Source: Enteractinococcus helveticum (GTDB lineage Bacteria > Actinomycetota > Actinomycetes > Actinomycetales > Micrococcaceae). From it: a DNA stretch of 64,000 bases. Location: contig NZ_LXEY01000009.1 in NCBI RefSeq assembly GCF_001657475.1, forward strand, positions 1 through 64,000, written 5' to 3'. The notes under the pieces were generated by a model. The model was not told the DNA's origin and searched no databases. It worked only from the letters and a program-made list of their open reading frames with translations. A program made the position numbers and the translations under genes. Positions 8,242 to 16,320 of the stretch are shown here, in pieces (position 1 is the first letter of the stretch; each line of letters begins with the position of its first letter).

Positions 8242-9696
8242 ATGGCCGGGGGCACACATCCACTTGATTCGGATGGTGCCGCTGCACGCACGAACACTGC
8301 TGCCACACGCTGGGATGTGATTCGTCGCCATGTTGAAGATGGCCAACCCTTAACTCAGATCGCCAAAGACGCCGGGGTTTCCTTACGCACTGTGCAACGG
8401 TGGCACGCCGCCTACCGGCGGAACGGCTTGGCCGGGCTGGCCCCGGCAGAGCCGATGAAGCGTGGCCGTCGCACCCACCCAGAGCTCCAACGATTGATCG
8501 AGGGTCTGGCTTTGAGTAAGCCACGACGGTCCATCGCCGCTATTGCTCGCACAGCCCAGATGAAAGCCGCCCAGCAGGGCTGGCCAGCAGTGTCATACAC
8601 CACGGTTCGGTCTATTATTCGGGCACTGGATCCGGGGATGGTCATGCTCGCCCACCACGGGCCGGTGGCTTATCGGGATCAGTTTGAGCTGGTATGGCGA
8701 CACCGAGCCGAACGTCCCAACGCCACCTGGCAGGCCGACCACACCCAACTCGACATTGTCATCCTGGATACGAATTTCCAGCCCGTCCGGCCCTGGTTGA
8801 CTGTGATCTTGGATGACCACTCCCGGGCAGTCTGCGGGTACATGGTGTTTCTTGGCGCGCCGTCCGCACTAAACACAGCGCTAGCCCTGCGCCAGGGCAT
8901 CTGGCCAAAATACCACCCTAACTGGCCGATGTGTGGGATCCCTGAGGTGCTCTATGTGGATCACGGCCCGGACTTTACCAGTGGGCGTCTAGCCCAAACC
9001 GCCCGGGATCTGCATTTCGAAATCATCTACTCCACGATCGCCAGACCACAAGGCCGAGGCAAAATCGAACGCTTCTTCGGCACCCTCAACACCGAATTGC
9101 TCGCCGAGCTTCCGGGGTATCTCACCGATGGGCAGCGTCAACCAGACCCGGTCCTGACGCTGGCTGACCTGGATGTCGCCATCGGGGACTTCATCGCTGA
9201 TAACTACCATGACCGCCCACACCCAGAGCTTGGCGAAACTCCGCAGCAGGCGTGGCTCGGGGACGGATGGCTTCCGCGTCTGCCCGAGTCAGTCGACGAG
9301 CTGAATTTACTTTTGCTTCGCGTGGCCAAACACCGCATTGTGCGCCGCGATGGGATTCACTTCCAGGGATTGCGCTACGTCTCCCCGCTGCTGGCAGCCT
9401 ATGTGAAAGAACCCGTGGTGATTCGCTATGACCCGCGGGATATCTCCGAGATCTGGGTCTTTTACAATGACCAGTTCCTGTGCAAAGCCGTTGATCCTGG
9501 CCATGCGGCCGCCACGGTGAGTCTCAAAGAGATTCAAACAGCCCGGGCTGCACGCCGACGCGAACTGCGCGGTCAAATCAACCAGCGCATTGCCGTGGTG
9601 GCCGACCAACGCAGCCTTGCTGCCGCAACCCTGGCGAAACCTGTTGCCAAACCGCCCAAGAAACCAAAACTGCGCACCTACTTTGAGGATGACTAG
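8242..9696 (+). CDS. DDE transposase (rve integrase core, TniA-related)
   Basis: 484 residues. The N-terminal HTH (LTQIAKDAGVSLRTVQRW) is followed by an rve domain with Asp in WQADHTQLD near 165, Asp in LYVDHGPDF near 238 and Glu in GRGKIERFFG near 275, then a Mu-type C-terminal domain containing IRYDPRDISEIWVF. It is shorter than TniA of the first element and clearly a different lineage. The stop overlaps the following AAA ATPase gene by one base. The pair forms the core of a second transposon. Confidence 0.9.
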   Translation: MAGGTHPLDSDGAAARTNTAATRWDVIRRHVEDGQPLTQIAKDAGVSLRTVQRWHAAYRRNGLAGLAPAEPMKRGRRTHPELQRLIEGLALSKPRRSIAAIARTAQMKAAQQGWPAVSYTTVRSIIRALDPGMVMLAHHGPVAYRDQFELVWRHRAERPNATWQADHTQLDIVILDTNFQPVRPWLTVILDDHSRAVCGYMVFLGAPSALNTALALRQGIWPKYHPNWPMCGIPEVLYVDHGPDFTSGRLAQTARDLHFEIIYSTIARPQGRGKIERFFGTLNTELLAELPGYLTDGQRQPDPVLTLADLDVAIGDFIADNYHDRPHPELGETPQQAWLGDGWLPRLPESVDELNLLLLRVAKHRIVRRDGIHFQGLRYVSPLLAAYVKEPVVIRYDPRDISEIWVFYNDQFLCKAVDPGHAAATVSLKEIQTARAARRRELRGQINQRIAVVADQRSLAAATLAKPVAKPPKKPKLRTYFEDD

Positions 9697-10505
9697 TGGC
9701 CCAGCAACGATTTGTAGCGACCAAAGAGCACCGTCGATTCGTCGAGTTCGCCGATGCCGTGCGCAGGCACCACACTATTGGCATCTGCTACGGCCAAGCC
9801 GGTGTTGGCAAGACCCTATCTGCCAAGCGCTATGCTAACTGGCACAAAGCCCAAACCCTGCTGGAAGAATGGGGCCCACGCGAGGGCTCAGATTTCCAGG
9901 TCTATGCCGCACTGGCTAGAAAACGCACCGTGTTTTTCACCCCCGGCGTGCTCACAACTCCCAGACAATTCCAACAAGACCTCGCCGAGCTGACCGCCCG
10001 GGTCTCGATTTGTATTGATCAGCATTTCGAGACCCTGGGCAAGCTCACCGGACCACCCGGAATGCGACTCAAAAACATTGAACTGCTCATCGTGGATGAA
10101 TCCGAACGTCTCAGCCCCAACGCGTTGGAATATCTGCGCGACCAACACGATCGCACCAACATGGGCCTGATCCTGATCGGTATGCCCGGGATCGAAAAAC
10201 AATTCAGCCGCTACCCGCAGCTCTACAGCCGGGTAGGCTTCGCCCACGAATACCGCCCGCTAGCCGAGGACGAACTGCGCTTTGTCCTCACACGGCGATG
10301 GCGCAAACTTGGCCACAGCCTCGACCCCGACGATTTCACCGACGCCCAAGCCCTGGCCGCTATTGCCCGGATCACTCACGGTAACTTCCGGCTTGTAGAC
10401 CGGTTGTTCACCCAGATGGAACGCATCATGAAAATCAACGAACTGCACACCATCACCGACGACGTCGTCGAGGCCGCCCGCTCCACCCTGGTCATCGGCA
10501 TCTGA
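9696..10505 (+). CDS. TniB-like AAA+ ATPase of the second transposon
   Basis: 269 residues. Walker A GQAGVGKT lies near 33-40 and Walker B LLIVDESERL near 130; GLILIGMPGIEK is the sensor-1 region. The family is TniB/IstB-like target-selection ATPases paired with an rve transposase. The GTG start overlaps the transposase stop (TAGTG). A partial, decayed copy of its 3' end is found at 13962-14180, which shows that a second element of this type was once present. Confidence 0.9.
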   Translation: MAQQRFVATKEHRRFVEFADAVRRHHTIGICYGQAGVGKTLSAKRYANWHKAQTLLEEWGPREGSDFQVYAALARKRTVFFTPGVLTTPRQFQQDLAELTARVSICIDQHFETLGKLTGPPGMRLKNIELLIVDESERLSPNALEYLRDQHDRTNMGLILIGMPGIEKQFSRYPQLYSRVGFAHEYRPLAEDELRFVLTRRWRKLGHSLDPDDFTDAQALAAIARITHGNFRLVDRLFTQMERIMKINELHTITDDVVEAARSTLVIGI

Positions 10506-10506
10506 C

Positions 10507-10553
10507 ACCACCATCGAAACTTGCGAACAGCGCCAAACGAAAGGATCGGTCAC
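10507..10553 (+). repeat. Diverged transposon end downstream of the second tniB
   Basis: The sequence after the tniB stop contains ACCATCGAA, GCGCCAAACGAA and GGTCACC in the same order and spacing as the end repeat at 14181-14232, but with several substitutions. It probably marks the ancestral right end of the transposase/ATPase element. The next resolvase gene would then lie outside it or have been acquired later. Confidence 0.5.
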
Positions 10554-10594
10554 CAACTGGCGTATCGTACATTGACATCTTCTCTAGGAAGGCT

Positions 10595-11170
10595 GTGAAA
10601 GTGGTTGGACAAATCGTCGGCTATCTTCGAATAAACACAGTGGATCAAGATCCAGCACCACAGCTTGAGCAGCTGAGGACGTGTCAGAAGATTTTTCAGG
10701 ACACTGGTAGCGGGAAGTCGCGCGAAGCCCGAGCGGGGCTCCACAACGTCATACAATATGTGCGCCATGGGGATGTGGTGATGGTGCCGTCGATGGATCG
10801 CTTAGGCCACGACACCTTAGATCTGTACCGAATTCTGGACGAGCTGACGCGCAAAGGTGCCACCGTCAAACTGCTCTCCGAAGGCTTCACTATTTCGCGC
10901 GACGACACCCAACCCACCCAGCAACTGCTCTTGCAATTCCTGGCGGTCATCGCGGACTTGGAACGCGCCAAAATCAAAGAACGACAAGTCGAAAGCATCG
11001 CCCTCGCCAAAGCCAAGGGCAAATACACCCAACAGCCCAAGCTAAACGAAACCGATCTGGAACAGATTCATATCTTGCTGGAACAAGGCACGAGTAAAAC
11101 CGAGATCGCTCGACAGTTCCAGGTCTCTCGCCAAACGGTGTACAACACCTTGAACCGCAACCAGACCTGA
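10595..11170 (+). CDS. Serine-recombinase homologue lacking the catalytic serine
   Basis: 191 residues with the resolvase fold: VGYLRINTVDQD, a RAGL arginine region, MDRLGHD near 67-73, a long E helix (LAVIADLERAKIKERQ), and a C-terminal HTH (FQVSRQTVYNTL). The position of the nucleophile in GYxRVST is Asn14 (codon AAC) instead of Ser, and the second arginine of DRLGRD is His72. Both changes should abolish strand cleavage. The GTG start has AGGAAGG nearby. The frame is intact and the HTH is kept, so a DNA-binding or regulatory role is possible; it could also be an early-stage pseudogene. Confidence 0.8.
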   Translation: MKVVGQIVGYLRINTVDQDPAPQLEQLRTCQKIFQDTGSGKSREARAGLHNVIQYVRHGDVVMVPSMDRLGHDTLDLYRILDELTRKGATVKLLSEGFTISRDDTQPTQQLLLQFLAVIADLERAKIKERQVESIALAKAKGKYTQQPKLNETDLEQIHILLEQGTSKTEIARQFQVSRQTVYNTLNRNQT

Positions 11171-11260
11171 ATAGCACACCGCCGCCTACCGATTTCTCAG
11201 GTATACATCGAACATCTCTCATCCAAATGGTGCGCAGTATTCGTACAAAATCGCGGGGGA

Positions 11261-11287
11261 CACCGCCAAACGAAGTTAACAGTCACA
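11261..11287 (+). repeat. Transposon end repeat, copy 3
   Basis: CACCGCCAAACGAAGTTAAC followed by AGTCACA is identical in its core to the copies at 207-254 and 14181-14232. The sequence diverges after the final CA. It would be the right boundary of an element that includes the inactive recombinase gene. Confidence 0.65.
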
Positions 11288-11678
11288 CAGTGATCCACCG
11301 GGGTGCTACTAGAACACGGTGATCCCGTAAACCCCGAAGAGCACCAAGTGAGCCGCCCCGTGCAAGGAGGTGCTTGTGTCTTTGACGATATGGGTGAACG
11401 GTTCCTCATCCTCGATGTGGCGACGGACCATCTACCGCCACGTCGTCGTGGACGCGGCACGATCAACACTGGTCCTCGGCATTTGAAACCGTAAAGGACG
11501 CTGCGAAATACCGCCAAATAGTCAGATCTTAAACGACTGCCATCCTCTCAAATACGGGCAGAACGAAATACAGAACGATTCGAACTATACAAAAACCGAA
11601 TACAAGCATATTATTTCCCAGAGATGCACAATAGTCATCATTTATCCTCTTCCTTCATATTGAAAAGAGTAAAGAACT
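11288..11678. other. Gene-poor junction between transposon end and phospholipase gene
   Basis: No convincing coding sequence is seen. A short open frame at 11303-11494 has no recognisable relatives and no clear ribosome site. A partial echo of the end repeat (ATACCGCCAAATAGTCAG) lies near 11508-11525. From about 11530 the sequence becomes A+T-rich and probably contains the promoter of the downstream phospholipase-like gene. Confidence 0.4.
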
Positions 11679-11752
11679 ATGAGCTCACTTCCTGCAAGCT
11701 TACTGGCCATCACCACTGCGGTTTTGATATTCGGCTTTGCAACCGATGGGGG
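11679..11752 (+). other. Signal-peptide coding segment out of frame with the gene that follows
   Basis: ATG at 11679, with GAAAAGAG upstream, begins MSSLPASLLAITTAVLIF, a typical signal peptide. The frame runs on into a stop within about 35 codons. Removing one G from the five-G run at 11748-11752 would join it directly to the 11737-12849 reading frame. Either this is a real or phase-variable frameshift or a sequencing error. Confidence 0.65.
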
Positions 11753-12849
11753 TGCAGACGCTACAAGGTGCAGTAGTCGATTCATCAGAAGAGTCACGCC
11801 CAGAGGCTACCGAAGAGATTTTGCTTGAGAATGACGGAGTTGATCCTGACATCGAAGCTGCAGAGGTCGGTGAAATCATCGAAGTACTCGATGCTGATCC
11901 GGAACTGCCAATGTTGACGGTGTACGAACCACGCATACTTGAGGGGCCCTTGCCGGGCGAGAACGGCCTTGTTGATGAAGCCACTGCCGTCTTCCCCGTC
12001 CCGAATGACTGTAGTCCGTCCATAAAGGAAGCGTCTTTGGCATGCTCGACTGGGCCAGTTGATTTGTCTTCCACAGTGATCGACAGCAATGGGGAGTTTA
12101 TTCCCGTCGAGATCAGCGCTGATCTCGAGGAAATATTTCTCACCTCCCCGATCAATGGCGACCTCGCTTTTCCCTTGGTCTTTACAATCTACCTCGCTGA
12201 ATCACAGTCACCCGAACTGCTGGATACTGCAGAAGAAACATTGGCCTGGATGATTTCAGAGGACCAAGGGCCGGGCCTGTCTCAGGAGGAGCTGGATGCA
12301 GAAGAACTCCAGCTCAACGAAGAAGCCGAAGCCAAGAGTTATACCGAGGATAAAGATGCCCTCCAGCTTCCCGAGGCTCAACCAGCGGTCAGTGCAGTCG
12401 CCTACATCATCCCGGGCACCCCTGTTCAGACTCTGCCTAAAGCAAGTATTACTGTCGTGCCAGCATCGACTAGTCGGCCCCGTAAGGTGACTATTCCGAG
12501 TAATTATCGCTACTGCCCCAATACCTGTAAACCCAAGGCTCGACACGATTATTGCACCTCGCCAGCAGTGAACTACTGGGGGACGACACGAGGAATCGCT
12601 GATTTCCGCGGACCATGTGCACGCCACGATATGATGATTGCTAACATCGCCAAGAAAAAGATCTCACTCTCGACGAAGAAGACCCAGCGGCGTCAGGGTG
12701 ACTTGCAGTTCAGAGCGAATCTTCAACAGAATTGTCGCAATGGTTTCTATACGCTCAAGCAGGCAGGAAGTAAAGCGTCGTGCTTCGCTGCAAGCGGGGG
12801 TTATTATGCAGCGGTAGCTTACACTACGTCACGATGGAACGGAAAATAG
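11737..12849 (+). CDS. Secreted phospholipase A2-like protein, 5' end frameshifted
   Basis: From the TTG at 11737 the frame encodes 370 residues. The first 240 are acidic and without recognised domains. The last 110 carry a prokaryotic phospholipase A2-type domain: cysteines in YRYCPNTC, then DFRGPCARHD near 290-299 with the catalytic His-Asp pair, and further cysteines in LQQNCRNGF and KASCF that could form disulphides. This family hydrolyses glycerophospholipids and is exported. The needed signal peptide lies upstream in another frame (see 11679-11752). The small membrane protein 3 bp downstream is probably co-transcribed. Lipase activity is inferred only from the motif. Confidence 0.7.
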   Translation: MQPMGVQTLQGAVVDSSEESRPEATEEILLENDGVDPDIEAAEVGEIIEVLDADPELPMLTVYEPRILEGPLPGENGLVDEATAVFPVPNDCSPSIKEASLACSTGPVDLSSTVIDSNGEFIPVEISADLEEIFLTSPINGDLAFPLVFTIYLAESQSPELLDTAEETLAWMISEDQGPGLSQEELDAEELQLNEEAEAKSYTEDKDALQLPEAQPAVSAVAYIIPGTPVQTLPKASITVVPASTSRPRKVTIPSNYRYCPNTCKPKARHDYCTSPAVNYWGTTRGIADFRGPCARHDMMIANIAKKKISLSTKKTQRRQGDLQFRANLQQNCRNGFYTLKQAGSKASCFAASGGYYAAVAYTTSRWNGK

Positions 12850-12852
12850 ATT

Positions 12853-13287
12853 ATGAGCATCCGCCGTCGAAGTGTGCTCTACCTGGGCCTGGCTAGTTTG
12901 TTAAACTTCAGTGTGTCTGTCCTGGCTTGGGACTTCCTGGGATTATTTGCTAACACGCTGCCGCCGGTATTGAGCATCTGCGTGATCAGTCTTTCCATCA
13001 CGGCGCTCTTCGTGAGTGTCTGGGTCTTGACTACAGTCGTGACGATGACGTGGCTCAGGCGCATCGCGCTGATGGTGGTATTCGCTGCGTCCCTCGCGAC
13101 AGTGCTCGGCGAGGTCATGGTGCTTATCAGTGAAGACGGCAGTATCGGTGTCGGTCTGATTCCGGCTACAGGAACGTTGCTCCACGTGCTGTTGGCAGCA
13201 CTCTTGTTCACGCTATGTTTTATCCATAACGCAGCAAAGAATATTGCAGGTATGACAAGAGATCAGAGCATCAGTACCCGTGATTAA
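12853..13287 (+). CDS. Small four-helix membrane protein next to the phospholipase gene
   Basis: 144 residues starting 3 bp after the phospholipase stop. Four hydrophobic segments are visible, beginning SVLYLGLASLLNFSVSVLAW, with a positively charged N-terminus (SIRRRS) and a short hydrophilic tail. No family recognised. Tight spacing suggests an operon; a role in immunity to, or export of, the lipase is possible but purely positional. Confidence 0.6.
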   Translation: MSIRRRSVLYLGLASLLNFSVSVLAWDFLGLFANTLPPVLSICVISLSITALFVSVWVLTTVVTMTWLRRIALMVVFAASLATVLGEVMVLISEDGSIGVGLIPATGTLLHVLLAALLFTLCFIHNAAKNIAGMTRDQSISTRD

Positions 13288-13379
13288 TGAGTGTCGTGTG
13301 GTTCAAAATAGGAATGTAACGGGAGTTTCAGGAGCCCGGGGTGTCTCACCTCAAGGTGAGCGCGAAACCTGAGGGTGCT

Positions 13380-13886
13380 TCACAGATCGTGAGCGCCGAG
13401 CTGTTGAGTGTCAGTCAAGTCTGGTTTTCGCATCATGTCGGTACCCTCGTCTTCCAACATCCATCGGGTGGACTTCTGGTCGTAGGCGATATCCGAGGAG
13501 AACCAATAGGTCTCATCGGTCCCAGCCGACGATCACGCTGGCAGAAGCTGGGGCCTGTCATTGACGGAAATCGCGACACATGCTGCGGCCAGGTATGCGC
13601 TCACCTGAAGATGAACTGCATCATAATGCTCTGCGACCTGCACCCAACGGCCTGTCCGTCCGGTCGTGCGATACTAATCGTGGCGCTTTTGCGCGGTGAC
13701 ATCCAGGAGAAACCGCGCGTACAGTGCTGCCCAGTCTGCAGCATCTTCGATCTCGAACACAGACACACCCTCCGGCACGTCCAGCTCCATGCTGTCTGCT
13801 CGCTCCCACCCGAGGCTGTCTTCGACAAACCACAGTCCTGTAGAGCTGCCATCACATAACAAGCGAGTCGATGATGGCAGAGTCAT
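13380..13886 (-). pseudogene. Decayed actinobacterial hypothetical gene
   Basis: Reading leftward, coding-like segments continue across frames: GLWFVEDSLGWERADSMEL and ALYARFLLDVTAQKRHD, then after a frameshift WVQVAEHYDAVHLQVSAYLA, then after a stop (TGA) DETYWFSSDIAYDQ to a final stop at 13380-13382. The AEHYDAVHL and ETYWF strings fit a family of uncharacterised actinobacterial proteins I recall only as hypothetical. At least one frameshift and one internal stop are present. Its 5' end is cut off next to the Tn402-type end at 13903, which suggests transposon damage. Confidence 0.6.
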
Positions 13887-13902
13887 AGGGGGACGCGACC
13901 CC

Positions 13903-13927
13903 TGTCATTTTCAGAGGTCGTCTGCAA
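13903..13927 (+). repeat. Tn402-type inverted repeat, left-end orientation
   Basis: TGTCATTTTCAGAGGTCGTC plus five more bases matches the 25-bp Tn402/Tn5053 inverted repeat at about 21 positions. It points rightward, into the tniB remnant at 13962-14180, and so looks like the left end of a deleted element whose right end is at 14232. Confidence 0.6.
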
Positions 13928-13961
13928 ACTCGTGTCAGCGTTTTAGGGGTTTTGCAGTCGA

Positions 13962-14180
13962 GAACTGCGCTTTGTCCTAGAACGCCGATGGCGCAAACTC
14001 GGCCCCGAGGACTTCACCGACGCCCAAGCCCTGACCGCGATTGCCCGGATCACCCATGGCAACTTCCGGCTCGTGGACCGGCTGTTCACCCAAATGGAAC
14101 GCCTCATGAAAATCAACGAACTGAACACCATCACCGACGACGTCGACGAGCCGCCCGCTCCACTTTGGTTATCGGCATCG
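13962..14180 (+). pseudogene. 3' remnant of a tniB-like ATPase gene
   Basis: The sequence from GAACTGCGCTTTGTCCT onward matches the 3' part of the intact ATPase gene at 10270-10500 with substitutions and a small deletion; the original stop codon has changed to GGA. There is no start and the upstream two thirds are missing. Together with the flanking ends at 13903 and 14232 it is the relic of an internally deleted transposon. Confidence 0.75.
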
Positions 14181-14232
14181 GACACCGCCAATCGAACCTG
14201 CGAAAAACCGCCAAACGAAGTTAACAGTCACA
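14181..14232 (+). repeat. Transposon end repeat, copy 4
   Basis: GACACCGCCAATCGAACC, a second CCGCCAAACGAA motif and GTTAACAGTCACA repeat the structure at 207-254. It forms the right boundary of the tniB-remnant element. Confidence 0.65.
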
Positions 14233-14305
14233 TGTGATCCGCGTCAGCCACAAGCAGGTATCGTAGTTAATGCCCCGAGCAGGTAAGTGTGTAGGAAATT
14301 GGTCT

Positions 14306-14563
14306 ATGGGTTTCTTCGCTGAGTTAATCCGCGCCGATGATTGGCGAAGCATGGCCCTGTCTATATCAGTGCCCACTGCTGTATTCTGCGTTACCAGCGT
14401 GCTGACCGTCGTCGTACTGATCTTTTTCGGCTGGCCCAGCGACTCGTGGCGAACATTCTTTGCGCTACTGACGGGCAGCACAGCAGCCGGGGCTGCCCGA
14501 TGGATTTTTGCCCGACGACAACAATCCCGAAATGCATCAGCACCTGTGAAGAACCCAAACTGA
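14306..14563 (+). CDS. Small membrane protein
   Basis: 85 residues from the ATG at 14306, which has AGGAA about eight bases upstream; an earlier in-frame codon at 14270 is less well placed. Two hydrophobic helices (SVPTAVFCVTSVLTVVVLIF and FFALLTGSTAAGAARWIF) precede a basic tail. Family not recognised. The SdpI-like gene begins 4 bp downstream, so the two are probably one operon. Confidence 0.55.
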   Translation: MGFFAELIRADDWRSMALSISVPTAVFCVTSVLTVVVLIFFGWPSDSWRTFFALLTGSTAAGAARWIFARRQQSRNASAPVKNPN

Positions 14564-14567
14564 ACTA

Positions 14568-14969
14568 GTGGAGGAGGTGCTGGCCATCGCATTCTTGGTG
14601 ACCGCCTTATCTGTAGGCGTCTCGATCTATACGCTGTGGCAAGCCAACCCCACGCGTATGCAGCGTCTCGGGAGAAACGCGGCGGTAGGTATGCGTTCCT
14701 CTACGACGATGAAATCCGATGCCGCATGGAATGCCGGACATAGAGCTGCTTGTCCGAAAGTAAAGCAGGGATCTGTTTTGCTACTCGTTGGGTCATTGGT
14801 TTCCTTAGGTGTTTTACCCTTTACCGAAACCAACCCAGGCACTGCACTCTGGGGCGTTACAGTATGCCTCAGCTATGTTGCATACCTGTGGCTGCTTCTT
14901 GTCGGCTTTAAGCACGCAAACCGAGCAGCACAGAACCTCACCAGCTCAGCAAACGACACGACCGCATAA
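14568..14969 (+). CDS. SdpI-family-like membrane protein
   Basis: 133 residues from a GTG. A first hydrophobic helix is followed by the motif VGMRSSTTMKSDAAWNAGHR, which resembles the xGIRxxxTxxSxxAWxxxHR signature of SdpI-like proteins, then two more helices. In Bacillus SdpI confers immunity to the SdpC toxin; actinobacterial members are mostly uncharacterised. No Sdp toxin gene is seen nearby, so an immunity role is not supported by context. Confidence 0.6.
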   Translation: MEEVLAIAFLVTALSVGVSIYTLWQANPTRMQRLGRNAAVGMRSSTTMKSDAAWNAGHRAACPKVKQGSVLLLVGSLVSLGVLPFTETNPGTALWGVTVCLSYVAYLWLLLVGFKHANRAAQNLTSSANDTTA

Positions 14970-15414
14970 AATTGCGAAAAGTCGCGACGAAAGATGCGAG
15001 TCACACCGACAGAAACAATACGCATAGCTCGCCATCACCTTGGAAGAAAGCACCTGAGCCGGTGTATCTTTCTGCACGCCGACTAAGTCGAGAGATGAGT
15101 GCTGTAAAATTCAGGCCCCTTGTCACTATTAACTCCCGCTAACTACTTTTGCAGTTCGGTTGGCAACGGCAGTGACTGATGGCAGGAATTTGAGCAGGGT
15201 TACAGCGATAGGTAACCGAGCCGGGCTCTGGACAAAAGACCACTCCAATCAAATGAATGCGCACTAGCAGCGTGATCCTTCAACTGGCTGCTCGGCCAGG
15301 GACGCTCTTGGATGGTCTCGCGCAGATACCTGCGCGTTTTGGTGAAGTAATGCTCGCGGGACAGCCACATATCACGGTGGCTGACTATCGGGCGATTTCT
15401 CGGCCGGTGACAGT
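14970..15414. other. Intergenic stretch without a supported gene
   Basis: Short open frames on both strands (for example 15257-15568 +, 15200-15418 -) have no recognisable relatives, and the first runs into the antisense of the DMT transporter gene. I see no clear terminator or RNA gene. It may be residual decayed DNA at the edge of the transposon-rich segment. Confidence 0.35.
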
Positions 15415-16320
15415 TCATCTGGCGGCTAATTCAGCCGGCTTCCTGTCGGGTAGCTGTAATACCACGGCACCGGCCAGGATCAATACCGTGGCAATGATTG
15501 TGATGGGAGTGATGGGTTCACTGAGCAGCCCGACACCGATGACCAGCGCGACAACGGGTGCAATGTAGGTTGCCGTAGACGCGGTGAGCGAGCCAAGGCC
15601 GTTGACAGCTACATAATAGAACACGAAGGCAAAGCCGGTCCCCAACATGCCAAGGCCAAGGCCAACACTGAGCAGTACACCCGGATGTTCGGCAATCGCG
15701 GTAATCCCCTCAAGGTCAATGAATATTGCCAGTCCTGCTGCAGCCAGGACCATTTGATAGGTGGCCGTTGCCGCAGCCGGTATACCCAATGGGGTGATAA
15801 ACCGGCGAGCATAGCCAAAGGACAGTCCCAGGCTTGCCGAACCCAGCAGCATCCACAGCACACCAGTTAAATCAATCTCGGTGGCTGACCAGGGTTGGGC
15901 TAACATGACCACACCGGCGGCACCCACTACTACACCGGTGAGCTTTCGTGCTGTGAAGCGTTCCGTGCGAAAGACCAGTAGAGCAGCGATAGAGGCAAAG
16001 ATCGGAATCGATCCCGATAATACCCCGGCGACTGAACTTTCCAAACGGTAGGTGCCTGCTGCATACGCGTAATAGTAGAACCCAGCAGCAAGAACACCTT
16101 GAACCGCGAAATGGTGGAGATAGCGTACATGTTCGGCGCGGATGGCCTTGGTGACCAGGCCGAAGATCAGCACCGGAATGATGCCGAAAACCAGGCGCAC
16201 CAAGGTCGTTTGCCCGGCGGTGATGTAAGGTTCGGCCATCTGCATGAACATGAAGGCCGTACCCCACACCACTCCTAGCGCGATATAGGCAGCGATCGCA
16301 GGCTTCGAGATGTGGTTCAT
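15415..16320 (-). CDS. EamA/DMT-superfamily exporter
   Basis: 301 residues with about ten hydrophobic helices in two EamA repeats. The first begins YIALGVVWGTAFMFMQMA; the second begins near residue 150 with GVLWMLLGSASLGLSFGYA. The family exports metabolites or drugs; substrate unknown. The gene overlaps the upstream SDR gene by 4 bp (ATGA), so the pair is translationally coupled, and a LysR gene is divergent from the pair. Confidence 0.85.
   Translation of the reverse strand: MNHISKPAIAAYIALGVVWGTAFMFMQMAEPYITAGQTTLVRLVFGIIPVLIFGLVTKAIRAEHVRYLHHFAVQGVLAAGFYYYAYAAGTYRLESSVAGVLSGSIPIFASIAALLVFRTERFTARKLTGVVVGAAGVVMLAQPWSATEIDLTGVLWMLLGSASLGLSFGYARRFITPLGIPAAATATYQMVLAAAGLAIFIDLEGITAIAEHPGVLLSVGLGLGMLGTGFAFVFYYVAVNGLGSLTASTATYIAPVVALVIGVGLLSEPITPITIIATVLILAGAVVLQLPDRKPAELAAR

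Noticed and set aside
13341-13859. 172-codon open frame on the plus strand
   Set aside because: It lies opposite the decayed minus-strand gene, whose fragments look protein-like; the plus product is cysteine-rich with no pattern.
15257-15568. 103-codon plus-strand frame before the DMT exporter
   Set aside because: Its second half is antisense to the exporter gene and no relatives are recognised.
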